Assembly (NCBI RefSeq): GCF_000761215.1 | Contig: NZ_CP009438.1 | Span: 5,808,501-5,872,500 of the forward strand | Direction: 5' to 3' | DNA from: Streptomyces glaucescens | GTDB lineage: Bacteria; Actinomycetota; Actinomycetes; Streptomycetales; Streptomycetaceae | DNA length: 64,000 bases | Shown: piece after piece, positions 35,013 to 43,604 of the stretch | Position numbering within the stretch: the stretch's first letter is position 1 | Layout: each line of letters begins with the position of its first letter | The notes under the pieces: generated by a model | Database searches by the model: none | The model's input: the letters and a program-made list of their open reading frames with translations, nothing else | What the model was told of the DNA's origin: nothing | Program-made: the position numbers and the translations under genes

Positions 35013-35407
35013 CCGCCGAGCGGGTCAACCCACCGGCCCTGTCCCCGCCGGCCGGCTTCTCGCACGCCGTCGTCGCCACCGGCTCCCGGCTGGTCTTCCT
35101 GGCCGGCCAGACCGCCCTCGGCGCCGACGGCACGATCACCGGTGCGACCCTGCCCGAGCAGTTCGCGCGGGCCCTGGACAACCTGCTGACGGCGCTGCGC
35201 GCGGCCGGCGGCACACCGGCCGACCTCGCCCGCGTCACCGTCTACGCCACCGACGTCGCGGGCTACCGCGCCCACGCGGCCGAACTCGGCAGGATCTGGC
35301 GGCGCGCGGCGGGCCGCGACTACCCGGCGATGGCGGTCGTCGAGGTCGTACGGCTGTGGGACGAGCAGGCACTCGTGGAGCTGGACGGAGTCGCCGTGCT
35401 GCCGTGA
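35009..35407 (+). CDS. RidA-family enamine/imine deaminase
   Basis: A 132-residue YjgF/RidA protein: GSRLVFLAGQTALGADG, LDNLLTALRAAGGTPADLARVTVYATD and YPAMAVVEVVRL. RidA hydrolyses reactive enamines and imines to ketones and ammonia. Coupled to the acyl-CoA dehydrogenase gene, it could release the amino group of the aminobenzoate-derived ring intermediate. Note that the usual conserved Arg in the R(V/I)P region is not obvious, so it may belong to a divergent subgroup. Confidence 0.85.
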   Translation: MTAERVNPPALSPPAGFSHAVVATGSRLVFLAGQTALGADGTITGATLPEQFARALDNLLTALRAAGGTPADLARVTVYATDVAGYRAHAAELGRIWRRAAGRDYPAMAVVEVVRLWDEQALVELDGVAVLP

Positions 35408-35543
35408 CCGGCGCGGCACCGGACACCGGTGTGCCGAACGGCCGCGCCGGCCGCGCGGGACGCGCCACCGAAAGAGTGACGATCACACCGGACGCCCCGA
35501 CCGCCGGGTACCAGTGGAGGCCCCACGACAGGAGGTTTCCCCC

Positions 35544-35981
35544 ATGCCCGTCCGCCCGCTCCTCGGCGCCGCCGCCGTCACCCTGGCCCTGGTCGCCGCC
35601 GCGCCCGCGAACGCCGCGGAACCGAACGCGACCGTCTCCGTCGACCAGGTCGCCCGGCTCGCCGCCGACGGCACCGTCACCCTCTCCGGCACCTACCGCT
35701 GCACCGGCGGCAGCGGCCCGGTATTCGTCAGCGCCTCCCTGATCCACTCGAGCCCCGGGATGACGGTGCGCTACGGCATCGGCAGCACCCGCGCGGTGTG
35801 CGACGGCACGTTGCGCCACTGGGCGAACACGGGCCGGACGGTGACCGACACCCCGGTGGGGGAGACGGTCCGGGTGGAGGCGGCCCTGGTGGAGCTGGCC
35901 CCGGGCAGCGGCCTGCTGCCGCTGGTGCCCCGGTTCCACGCCGAGGCCCCGGAGCGGGACGTCACGCTGGTCGCGCCCTGA
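35544..35981 (+). CDS. Small secreted protein, DUF6299-like
   Basis: A 145-residue protein with a clear signal peptide (MPVRPLLGAAAVTLALVAAAPANAA, cleavage near residue 24). The mature part is beta-rich with two cysteines (YRCTGGSG and AVCDGTL) that probably form a disulfide. A perfect AGGAGGT precedes ATG 35544. It matches what I know as DUF6299 of Streptomyces. Function unknown. Confidence 0.78.
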   Translation: MPVRPLLGAAAVTLALVAAAPANAAEPNATVSVDQVARLAADGTVTLSGTYRCTGGSGPVFVSASLIHSSPGMTVRYGIGSTRAVCDGTLRHWANTGRTVTDTPVGETVRVEAALVELAPGSGLLPLVPRFHAEAPERDVTLVAP

Positions 35982-36958
35982 CCCGCACCGCCACCGGCCG
36001 CCCCACCGAACACCCACGGTGCCGGGAGCCGGTGCCGGCGGTGCTCATGGCGGGCGCGCTCCGCTCCGGGTGACGGCCGGCACGGCGACCGGTCTCCTCG
36101 GCATCCTCCGGCTGGGCACCGTCCCGCGGGTTCTCACCGGAATCCGCCTCGTCCCCTTCGCGCGTTCCCGCGTTCCCGCCCATCGGTGGTCCCGGTGCGC
36201 GCGGGCCGGAGCGGCGGGCCGGCGGCCGGGCCACCACCGGCTCGCGGGGCGGCGGGCGGACCGGCGGCGCCGGGGGCGAAGGCGCCGCCACGTCCTCGCC
36301 GGCCCGCGCACCCTGCCCCGGGGACCACGGCACGCTGCCCGCGGCCGGCCCACCTCGGTCCCGGTGGGCCGGAGGCGCGGGCCCCCGGTGGGGAGGGGGC
36401 GGACCGGGCGGACCGCCCGTACGCACCCCGCGTGAACCGGCGCGACTCGCGCACGGCGGGGTGCGCCGCCCCGCCTCCCGGAGCGGTTCCTCGACGACCG
36501 GCTCCGCATCCGCCACGGCGGCCGGAGAAAGGGCTGCCGCCCCGACGGCCCGCGGACCTCGTCCCGGGCCGTTGTGGCATGCCCGCCCCGGGGTGATGGC
36601 CGCCCTCACGGTGGACGGCGCGGCCGCACCCCGGCAGCCCGCGCCGCATCGCAAACCCCCCGAATCGCAGGAAATCCCCCCGAACCTCCGGATGCGCCAC
36701 CGGACGAAAACCGCATTTCGCCCCATGAGCCCGGAGACCTTCACCACACGTGCACAGGTGGCCGCGGCTCGGGGTACACGGGTCCCAAGAAGTTCCCTCG
36801 GGGGAACAGTTGCCGTTTGACAACTGTAGCCGTGAGGCAACAAAGTGAGCCGTGTCGGACGTGTGCGGGGAAGGATCTGGAATGTTCCGCTGGGACCAGG
36901 CCGCACCGCGCCCCGCCCGGTCGGCCCGGGCGGACGGGAGTCCGCGGTCCGCCGCCGC
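35982..36958. other. About 1 kb with no confident gene
   Basis: Between two real genes the DNA is open in several frames. On the minus strand one frame (35962 to about 36609) reads as a Pro-rich protein with a possible short secretion signal (GPRAVGAAALSPAAVADAEP) and acid patches (EGDEADSGENPRDGAQPEDAEE), but it has no ribosome site and no known family, so I do not call it. The right end carries two inverted repeats and a good -35 box (see 36792-36845). Confidence 0.5.
36792..36845 (+). promoter_or_regulatory. Candidate promoter with two inverted repeats, antisense to marR
   Basis: GTTCCC-TCGG-GGGAAC (36792-36807) is followed by ACAGTTG, 8 bases, CAACTGT (36806-36827). The second repeat contains a perfect TTGACA (36817-36822) with ACAAAG 17 bases later as a weak -10. 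It points right, into the antisense strand of the marR gene. Confidence 0.4.
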
Positions 36959-37447
36959 TCAGGCGGTCCGGCTGCCGGACTCCGGCGCGCCGGTGTCGTG
37001 TATCCGGAGCGCCGCCGCGTCGCAGAACGCCTCCAGCCCCTCCAGCAGCGCGGTCCGCTTGGCGGCCGGCATCAGGGCCAGTACCGCCTGCAGTTCCTCC
37101 TCCCTGCGTGCGCGCAGGTCGGCGAGGAAGGCGCGGCCCCGGCCGCTGAGGTGCAGCCGCAGTTCCCGCCGGTCGGCGGGGCTCGCCACCCGCTCGACGA
37201 ATCCGGCGGCCTGGAGCCGGTCGCAGAGGCGGCTGGTCGACGGCGGCGTGGAGGCGAGCGAGTCGGCGAGGGTGCGCAGATTGATGCCGTCGTGGTGTTC
37301 GAGGATGAGCAGCACGCGCAGCTGGGACGCCGAGGCGGGCGCGGTCGAGGCCCGGCCCCAGAGCACTTCCAGCAGCTCCGCGGCCGTGGAGGTCACGCGA
37401 GCGACCTCGTCGGGCTGTGGGCGGGGGCGGAAGGCAGTCACTGTCAC
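36959..37447 (-). CDS. MarR-family regulator, first copy
   Basis: A 162-residue winged-helix protein: ASQLRVLLILEHHDGINLRTLADSLASTPPSTSRLCDRLQAAGFVERVASPADRRELRLHLSGRGR. It resembles the second MarR at 45336 (both with STSRLCDRLQAAG/TASRLCDRLEAAG and R-E-(L/V)-RL). It is divergent from the first PP2C gene, as its twin is convergent with the second, so the pairs look like a duplicated regulator-phosphatase unit. GTG 37447 start; ribosome site weak. Ligand unknown. Confidence 0.87.
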   Translation of the reverse strand: MTVTAFRPRPQPDEVARVTSTAAELLEVLWGRASTAPASASQLRVLLILEHHDGINLRTLADSLASTPPSTSRLCDRLQAAGFVERVASPADRRELRLHLSGRGRAFLADLRARREEELQAVLALMPAAKRTALLEGLEAFCDAAALRIHDTGAPESGSRTA

Positions 37448-37629
37448 ACTCTCGCAGACACCGGGACGGCCGCCAGCGTACTAGGGGCCGGCTCGTCGGT
37501 CAGTCCGGGAGCCCGGCGTGATCGACGGGACATCCGAGGGGCGGCGAGGCCCGCCCCGGGTGCCCCGGACGACCGGCACGGCTACGTCGAACGGCCCGCT
37601 CCCCCGAGTGAGGCCCACACACGTCCGGC

Positions 37630-38814
37630 GTGAGGATTGGTGTTTTTCCCATCGTGAACAGATACGTGACCGCCGAGCGCGCCCTGCGTACGGCGGCACC
37701 CCACGAGTTGCTCGACGCTGTCCGCCGCGTACTGGCCGAACAGTACGCGGCGGAGTCCGTCGAGCTGTTCATGGCCGACTACGGCCTGACGGTGCTCCAG
37801 CCGGTGTCCGTCCTGCCGCACACCACGGAACCGGTCCCGGTGCACAACAGCCCCGAGGGCCGCGCCTTCGGCGCCCAGGAGCCGTTCGTGGAGTGCCCGC
37901 CGGACGGCAGGGCGCGCGTGCACCTGCCCGTCACCGTGCGCGGCGACCGGCTCGGCGTGCTCTCGGTGACACTGGCCGACGACGCGGCGGCGCACACGTA
38001 CCTGGCCGAGCTGGCCGATGTCGCCGAGGTGCTCGGCCACGAGGTGGTCGTCGCCGAGCGGGACACCGACATCTACCTCCAGGCCCGCCGCAAGGACCGG
38101 CTCACCCTGGCCGCGGAGATGCAGTGGCAGCTGCTGCCCGGCCGGTCCTGCGTCCGCCCCGAGTACGAGCTCGGCGCCCAGCTCGAACCCGCCTACGCCA
38201 TCTTCGGCGACAACTTCGACTGGTCCGCGACCGCCGACCACCTCATGCTGTACGTCACCAACGGCATGGGCGAGGGCATAGAGGCGTCCCTGCTGACCAA
38301 CCTGGCCATCAACGCGCTGCGCAACGCCCGCCGGGCCGGCATCCCCCTCGCGGACCAGGCGGCCCTCGCCGACCAGGCGGTGTACGCCCACTACCGCGGG
38401 CGCCGCTACCTGTCCATGCTGATGTTCGACTTCGAGATCGCCACCGGCCGGGCCTCGGTGGTGGACGCGGGCTCCCCGCAGCTGCTCCGGCTGCGCGACG
38501 GCACCGTCGAGCGGATCACCTTCGACGCGCAGCTGCCGCTCGGCATGTTCGAGGAGACCGACTACGTGGTCCAGGAGTTCCGGGTCGAGCCCGGCGACCG
38601 GCTGCTCTTCGTCAGCGACGGGGTGTACGCCGCGGCCTCCCCACGGGGGGAGACCTACGGTGCCGCCGCCCTGACCCGGGCGATCCAGTCCACCCGGCTG
38701 CTGCCCGCGGCCGAGGTGCCGCGCGCCGTCCTGCGGGAGCTCACCGGCCACCGCGGCCGGGCGGTCCCGGACGACGACGCGCTGGTGGTCTGCCTGGACT
38801 GGCACGGCCGCTGA
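37630..38814 (+). CDS. SpoIIE/PP2C-type phosphatase with altered motif, first copy
   Basis: A 394-residue protein. The N-terminal 150 residues look like a GAF-type sensor (FMADYGLTVLQPVSVLPHT; LPVTVRGDRLGVLSVTL); the rest is a SpoIIE phosphatase domain (LAAEMQWQLLPGR; FGDNFDWSATADHLMLYVTNGMGEGIEASLL; PDDDALVVCLDW). In the D-G-x-G-x-G motif the Asp is Asn (TNGMGEG), so catalysis may be impaired. It is a close paralogue of the 43605 protein. Start is unsure: GTG 37630 has no good ribosome site, and GTG 37654 is possible. It lies upstream of the Rsb operon. Confidence 0.82.
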   Translation: MRIGVFPIVNRYVTAERALRTAAPHELLDAVRRVLAEQYAAESVELFMADYGLTVLQPVSVLPHTTEPVPVHNSPEGRAFGAQEPFVECPPDGRARVHLPVTVRGDRLGVLSVTLADDAAAHTYLAELADVAEVLGHEVVVAERDTDIYLQARRKDRLTLAAEMQWQLLPGRSCVRPEYELGAQLEPAYAIFGDNFDWSATADHLMLYVTNGMGEGIEASLLTNLAINALRNARRAGIPLADQAALADQAVYAHYRGRRYLSMLMFDFEIATGRASVVDAGSPQLLRLRDGTVERITFDAQLPLGMFEETDYVVQEFRVEPGDRLLFVSDGVYAAASPRGETYGAAALTRAIQSTRLLPAAEVPRAVLRELTGHRGRAVPDDDALVVCLDWHGR

Positions 38815-38926
38815 CCAGGACCGCGCTCGTACGAGGCGACCGCGGAAGCGGCTCCTCCGCGACGAGCGCAAAGGTCCGTCCATGACATCGGCCGCCGGTT
38901 GTTCGCGCCTCACCCCCGCCGCTAAT

Positions 38927-38953
38927 GTTTGTCATACGGCAATGATCGGGTGG
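38927..38953 (+). promoter_or_regulatory. SigB-like promoter upstream of the Rsb operon
   Basis: GTTT and GGGTGG separated by 17 bases, 49 bases before the RsbR start. This is close to the stress sigma pattern of Streptomyces SigB-type factors (GNNT, 14-16 bases, GGGTA), with one base excess spacing and a TGG end. Tentative. Confidence 0.4.
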
Positions 38954-39002
38954 GGTCAGCCGCCGGACGGCCGCAGAGCCTGTACTGAGGGAGACGATCC
39001 GG

Positions 39003-39896
39003 GTGTCGGAGCACGACGCGGCCCACGAGGCGGCGGCACAACGAGTAACCGATTTCCTCCGACGGCGCCGTGAGCAGATCGCCCAGCGCTGGGCCGACGC
39101 CCCGCTGTTCCGCACGGTGTTCACCGTCTCACGCGACGAGGCGGTGGAAGCCTGCAAGGCCGTGGTGGACGCCCTGGCGGAGGTGGCGGCCGAGGGCCGG
39201 CTGGAGGACATCTCCGCACCCGGCTTCGGCACCGTCCGCGACCAGCTCGGGCGGACGGCCGCCTCCCGGGCCCGCAACGGCTCCAGCCCCGCCCAGATCT
39301 CCGACGAGGTCGCCGCCCTGCGGGTGCCCGTGACCGAGCTGCTGCGCGCCGAGTTCGCCGACCCGTCCGCGCCGCAGGCGCACGAGGCGGTGCTGACGCT
39401 GGCCGTCCTCATGGGCACCCTCCGCCTGGTCGTGATGGAGACGGCACTCGACGCCGGCGAGGAACTGATCGAGCGTCAGCGGCTGCAGCTCATGGAGGTC
39501 GCCACACCGGTCATCCAGCTGTGGGACGGCATCGTCGCCGTACCGCTGATCGGCACCCTCGACAGCGCGCGCAGCCAGGTGGTCATGGAGAGCCTGCTGG
39601 AGGCCATCGTCGACCAGCGCGCCGAGTACGCCATCCTCGACATCACCGGTGTGCCCACGGTCGACTCGCTCGTCGCCCAGCACCTGATGAAGACGGTGGC
39701 CGCCGCCCGTCTGATGGGCGCCGAGTGCATCGTCTCCGGCATCCGCCCCGCGATCGCGCAGACCATCGTGCACCTCGGCATCGACCTGGGCTCGGTCGTC
39801 ACCCGCGCCGGCCTGGCCGACGCGCTGGCGTACGCGCTCGGCCGGCAGGGCATCGTGATCCCGGGCCGTCCGGCCGCCGGAGCGAGCCGGTCATGA
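39003..39896 (+). CDS. RsbR-like stressosome scaffold/sensor
   Basis: A 297-residue protein. Residues about 10-150 match the RsbRD-type N-terminal helical domain (VTDFLRRRREQIAQRWADAPLF...). Residues about 165-285 are a STAS domain (TPVIQLWDGIVAVPLIGTLDSARSQVVMESLLEAIVDQRAEYAILDITGVPTVDSLVAQHL), with Thr/Ser at the sites phosphorylated by RsbT. RsbR proteins form the stressosome shell with RsbS. GTG 39003 follows GAGGGAGACG. The ATGA overlap couples it to rsbS. Confidence 0.9.
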   Translation: MSEHDAAHEAAAQRVTDFLRRRREQIAQRWADAPLFRTVFTVSRDEAVEACKAVVDALAEVAAEGRLEDISAPGFGTVRDQLGRTAASRARNGSSPAQISDEVAALRVPVTELLRAEFADPSAPQAHEAVLTLAVLMGTLRLVVMETALDAGEELIERQRLQLMEVATPVIQLWDGIVAVPLIGTLDSARSQVVMESLLEAIVDQRAEYAILDITGVPTVDSLVAQHLMKTVAAARLMGAECIVSGIRPAIAQTIVHLGIDLGSVVTRAGLADALAYALGRQGIVIPGRPAAGASRS

Positions 39897-40345
39897 CCGC
39901 CCCCTCGCCGGGCCCGCCGAGCCCCGTTCCGGTACTGGCACTGGGAGACATCCTGCTGGTCACCCTGACGGGTGAACTGCACGACGGGACGGCCGAGCGA
40001 CTCCAGCAGGACATCACCGAGCGCATCGCCCGCAGCGGCGCCACCGGTGTCGTCATCGACATCTCCGGGGTCGACATCGTCGACTCCTACCTGGGCCGGG
40101 TGCTCGCCGAGATCGCCAGGACCGCCTCGCTCCTGGCCGCCCGCACGGTGCTGGCCGGGATGCGGCCGGCCGTGGCGATCACCCTGGTCGAGCTGGGGCT
40201 CACCCTCGCCGGGCTGACCACCGCGCTCGACGTCGACCGGGCGGTGCGCCTGCTTGCCGACCCGGTCGCGGACGACCCGGAGACCGTGGCACGCCCGATG
40301 GCCGCGGACCGTGCGGCCGCGCACCGTCCGGAGGGGAGCCCATGA
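39893..40345 (+). CDS. RsbS-like STAS antagonist
   Basis: A 150-residue STAS protein: LALGDILLVTLTGELHDGTAERLQQDITERI, VVIDISGVDIVDSYLGRVLAEIA with the conserved phospho-Ser region, and MRPAVAITLVELGLTL. With a Pro-rich N-tail and a C-terminal extension of about 30 residues beyond standard RsbS. It should hold RsbT until phosphorylated. Coupled on both sides by ATGA overlaps. Confidence 0.9.
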   Translation: MTAPSPGPPSPVPVLALGDILLVTLTGELHDGTAERLQQDITERIARSGATGVVIDISGVDIVDSYLGRVLAEIARTASLLAARTVLAGMRPAVAITLVELGLTLAGLTTALDVDRAVRLLADPVADDPETVARPMAADRAAAHRPEGSP

Positions 40346-40815
40346 TGGAGGCCCTGCCCCGCCGCCCGGCCCCGATCACCCTGCCGATCGGCTCGGACGC
40401 CGATCTCGCCCGGGTCCGCCAGCACGTACGGCAGGTGGCGACCGAGCTGGGATTCGGACTGGTGCAGCAGACCAAACTGGTCACCGCCGCCAGTGAGCTG
40501 GCCCGCAACACCCTCGTCCACGGGGGCGGCGGACAGGCCGAGATCACACCGCTGGAGGAGGGGCACCGCACCGGGCTGCGGCTGTCGTTCGTCGACCAGG
40601 GCCCCGGCATCCGCGACGTGGCGCTGGCCATGACCGACGGCTACACCACCGGCGGCGGCCTCGGCCTGGGCCTGAGCGGAGCCGAGCGGCTGGTGCACGA
40701 GTTCGCCATCGACACCGGGCCGGGCCGGGGCACCACCGTCACCGCGGTCGCGTGGGTGACCGGCGTGCCCGCCCCCCGCTCGGGGGCGGGCACCCGTCGT
40801 CCGGGGGCGCGATGA
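40342..40815 (+). CDS. RsbT-like switch kinase
   Basis: A 157-residue GHKL kinase: TAASELARNTLVHGGGG (N-box), DQGPGIRDVALAMTDGYTTGGGLGLGLSGAERLVHEF (G1 and G2 boxes). This is the RsbT pattern. It phosphorylates RsbS/RsbR, leaves the stressosome, and then activates an RsbU-type phosphatase, here probably the protein at 41857. ATG 40342 overlaps the rsbS stop. Confidence 0.92.
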   Translation: MMEALPRRPAPITLPIGSDADLARVRQHVRQVATELGFGLVQQTKLVTAASELARNTLVHGGGGQAEITPLEEGHRTGLRLSFVDQGPGIRDVALAMTDGYTTGGGLGLGLSGAERLVHEFAIDTGPGRGTTVTAVAWVTGVPAPRSGAGTRRPGAR

Positions 40816-41870
40816 ACAGGGCGTGGGACGTGCCGGTGCACGACTCCACCCGGGTGCGGGACGTCCGGGTGGCGGCCGAGGCCGCGTGCCGGGAAGCCCG
40901 CCTCGGCCCGCACCGCACCGCGATCGCCGCCCTCGTCGCCACCGAGCTGGCCACCAACCTGCTCAAGCACGCCGGCGGCGGCCGCGTCGTCATCAACATC
41001 GTGGAGCGTGCCGCCGCGAACGGCACGGCCCGCACCGCGGCGGTACAGCTCGTCGCCCTCGACCACGGGCCCGGCATCGCCGACGTGGCCGCGGCCCGGC
41101 GGGACGGGTTCTCCACCACCCCCTCCTCGCTCGGCGCGGGCCTCGGCACCTGCCTGCGCATATCCAACGCCTTCGACCTGCACAGCGTGCGCGGCCGGGG
41201 CACCGTCGCCCTGGCCCGCGTCGACCCGGAACCCGCCCCGTGGCCGGCGGCCCCCCGCATCGGCGGCATCAACATCCCCCTGGCCCCCGCCGAACACTCC
41301 GGTGACGCCTGGACCTGGGCGCGCTCCGGCCCGTTGCTGACCCTGATGCTGGCCGACGGCCTCGGCCACGGCACCAAGGCCGCCGAGGCGTCCGCCGCCG
41401 CCGTCGAGGAGCTGCACCGCACGGCCGCGCTCCCGCCCGCCGACATCCTCCGCCGGCTGGACACGGCGCTGCGGCCGACCCGGGGCGCCGCCGTCGCCGT
41501 AGCCCAACTGGACACCGACGCCCGCGAACTGCGCTTCGCCGGAGTGGGCAACGCCGGGGCGCGACTGCGCACGGCCGACGGCTGGCAGGCCCTCGTCTCG
41601 CACCCGGGCATCGTCGGCGCCGCCTTCCCCGCCACCGTGCCCGTGCGGCGGGCGCCGTGGACCGCGGACAGCGTGCTCGTGCTGCACAGCGACGGCCTGC
41701 CCAGCCGCTGGACGCCGCCCGACGACCCGTACCTGCTCACCCGTGACCCCGCGCTGATCGCCGCGGCCGTCCTGCGGGACGCCAGCAGCGCCGCCAGCCC
41801 CGCACGCGACGACACCAGCGTGGCCGTACTGGCCCCCGAGTGCCGGACCGAGGCCCATGACCCCCCGTGA
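40812..41870 (+). CDS. GHKL kinase fused to RsbX-like PP2C phosphatase
   Basis: A 352-residue fusion. Residues 1-135 are an RsbT/W-like ATPase (ATELATNLLKHAGGG; DHGPGIADVAAARRDGFSTTPSSLGAGLGT). Residues about 150-345 are an RsbX-like SpoIIE phosphatase with intact motifs (ADGLGHGTKAAEA; RDDTSVAVL). RsbX resets the stressosome by removing phosphates from RsbR/RsbS. Kinase and reset phosphatase on one chain suggests a self-limiting switch. ATG overlaps rsbT; its 3' end overlaps the next gene by 14 bases. Confidence 0.9.
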   Translation: MNRAWDVPVHDSTRVRDVRVAAEAACREARLGPHRTAIAALVATELATNLLKHAGGGRVVINIVERAAANGTARTAAVQLVALDHGPGIADVAAARRDGFSTTPSSLGAGLGTCLRISNAFDLHSVRGRGTVALARVDPEPAPWPAAPRIGGINIPLAPAEHSGDAWTWARSGPLLTLMLADGLGHGTKAAEASAAAVEELHRTAALPPADILRRLDTALRPTRGAAVAVAQLDTDARELRFAGVGNAGARLRTADGWQALVSHPGIVGAAFPATVPVRRAPWTADSVLVLHSDGLPSRWTPPDDPYLLTRDPALIAAAVLRDASSAASPARDDTSVAVLAPECRTEAHDPP

Positions 41871-43572
41871 CACCTGGACCATCCGCTCCACCCCCGACGC
41901 GGCCCGCGCCCGCGCCCTCCTGGCGCGGCTCACCGCGGACGCCGGCGTGCCCGCCGTCGAACGCGCCCGCTTCCTCGCCGACCTCACCGCGCGGCTGCGG
42001 CAGTCCCTGGACAGCGACGGCGCGGACGTCGTCCTCGACCTGCCGGACGCCGGCGTCGGCACCGACGGCCTGATGCGCGTCGACGTACGTCCGCACGGCC
42101 GGCCCGCCCACCGGTACACGCTGCCCTGCCGCACCCCCGTGCCGCCGCCCTCCACCGGCCCGGCGGACCTGACCGCGCAGGACCTCGCCGACGCCCTGCT
42201 GGCCGAGGACGAGCACACCGCCACCCTCGTGGCCCGCCTCGCCGAACAGGAGGAACTCGTCCGGCTGCACCGCGAGGAACTGCACCACACCAACCAGGGC
42301 GTGCTCGCCCTGCACGCCGAACTCGAGAACGCCGCGGAGGCCCAGCACGAGCTGCTCGACGCCGAGCGCGCCGCACGCGCCGACGCCGAGAAGGCACGCC
42401 GCCTGCTGACCTTCCTCGCCGACGCCAGCGCCGCCGTGACCGCCTCCCTCGACCTCGAGGACATCCGGCGCCGCCTGCCCGAACTGCTCGTCCCCGACTA
42501 CGCCGAACGGGCCGACATCTGGCTCTTCGACGACGAGGACGCGCTCGGCGGAGGCGACCGTCCGGCCGCCGCCGTGGCCGCCGCCCGCAGCGGACGGCCG
42601 CAGCACGCCGCCCCCCACCCCGGCGGGCTCCCCGGCGTCGACGACCTGCCGCCCTCCGTGCTCTCCCCGGACCGCCCGCTGCTGTGCATCCCGCTCACCG
42701 CGCCCCGGCCGCTGGGCGTGCTGACGCTGACCGCGCCCGGCCGCCGCTTCGACCCCGACACCGCCGTCATGCTGATGCAACTGGCCGGGCGGTGGGCCGT
42801 GGCCCTGGACCACGCCCGCCGCTATGAGCAGCACCGCGACGTCGCCGAGGCCCTCCAGCGGGCCCAGCTCACCGACCTGCCCGCCACCGACGGCCTGCGG
42901 CTGGCCGCCCGCTACCTGCCCGCCACCCACGGCCTCAACATCGGCGGCGACTGGTACGACGCCTTCGTCCAGCCCGACGGCAGCGTCCTCGCGGTGATAG
43001 GGGACGTGACCGGGCACGGTCTCAACGCGGCCGTCATGATGGGCCAGCTGCGCACCGCGCTGCGCGCCTACGCCGTCGAGGACGACAGCCCCGCCCGCAT
43101 CCTCACCCGGCTGCACCGCATGCTCTGCCACCTGCAGCCCTCCCTGTACGCGACCGCCCTCGTCGCCCGCTTCCGCCCCGGCGACCCCACCCTGGTGTGG
43201 GCCGCGGCGGGACATCCCCCCGCGGTCGTGCGCGCCCCCGACGCGACGGTGCGGGTCCTCGACGCCAAACCCGGCATCATGCTGGGCGTCCCGATGCCCT
43301 TCAGCTACGAGGACCACACCGTCCCCCTCCCGCCCGGTTCGACCGTCGCCCTGTACACCGACGGCCTGGTCGAGCGGCGTGCCCACGGCATCGACCCCGG
43401 CATCGAGCGACTGGGCCAGGTCATGTCCGCGCTGAACAGCGCGGACCTGGAGGACCTGGACGCCTCCGCCGACGCCCTGCTCAAGCCCCTGCTGCACGAC
43501 TCCGAACGCGACGACGACGTCTGCCTGCTGCTGTGCCACAGCCTCCCGGCTGCCTCCGGGGCAGCCCCGTGA
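41857..43572 (+). CDS. RsbU-like PP2C phosphatase with coiled coil and GAF
   Basis: A 571-residue output protein. Residues 1-75 resemble an RsbT/W-like ATPase-related region without clear ATP motifs; residues about 105-180 are a charged coiled coil; 185-310 a GAF-type sensor; 330-565 a full SpoIIE phosphatase (GGDWYDAFV, GDVTGHGLNAAVMM, DDDVCLLL). All metal ligands are present, so it should be active. Position after rsbR-S-T-X makes it the likely target of RsbT. It would dephosphorylate an anti-anti-sigma factor encoded elsewhere. Confidence 0.9.
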   Translation: MTPRDTWTIRSTPDAARARALLARLTADAGVPAVERARFLADLTARLRQSLDSDGADVVLDLPDAGVGTDGLMRVDVRPHGRPAHRYTLPCRTPVPPPSTGPADLTAQDLADALLAEDEHTATLVARLAEQEELVRLHREELHHTNQGVLALHAELENAAEAQHELLDAERAARADAEKARRLLTFLADASAAVTASLDLEDIRRRLPELLVPDYAERADIWLFDDEDALGGGDRPAAAVAAARSGRPQHAAPHPGGLPGVDDLPPSVLSPDRPLLCIPLTAPRPLGVLTLTAPGRRFDPDTAVMLMQLAGRWAVALDHARRYEQHRDVAEALQRAQLTDLPATDGLRLAARYLPATHGLNIGGDWYDAFVQPDGSVLAVIGDVTGHGLNAAVMMGQLRTALRAYAVEDDSPARILTRLHRMLCHLQPSLYATALVARFRPGDPTLVWAAAGHPPAVVRAPDATVRVLDAKPGIMLGVPMPFSYEDHTVPLPPGSTVALYTDGLVERRAHGIDPGIERLGQVMSALNSADLEDLDASADALLKPLLHDSERDDDVCLLLCHSLPAASGAAP

Positions 43573-43604
43573 CCGCGATACCGTGGGGGTCACAAGAGGA
43601 GAGG

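Noticed and set aside
35962..36906. Pro-rich secreted-like protein on the minus strand
   Set aside because: A possible short signal is seen but no ribosome site, no family and heavy shadow-like composition; described only under the gap entry.
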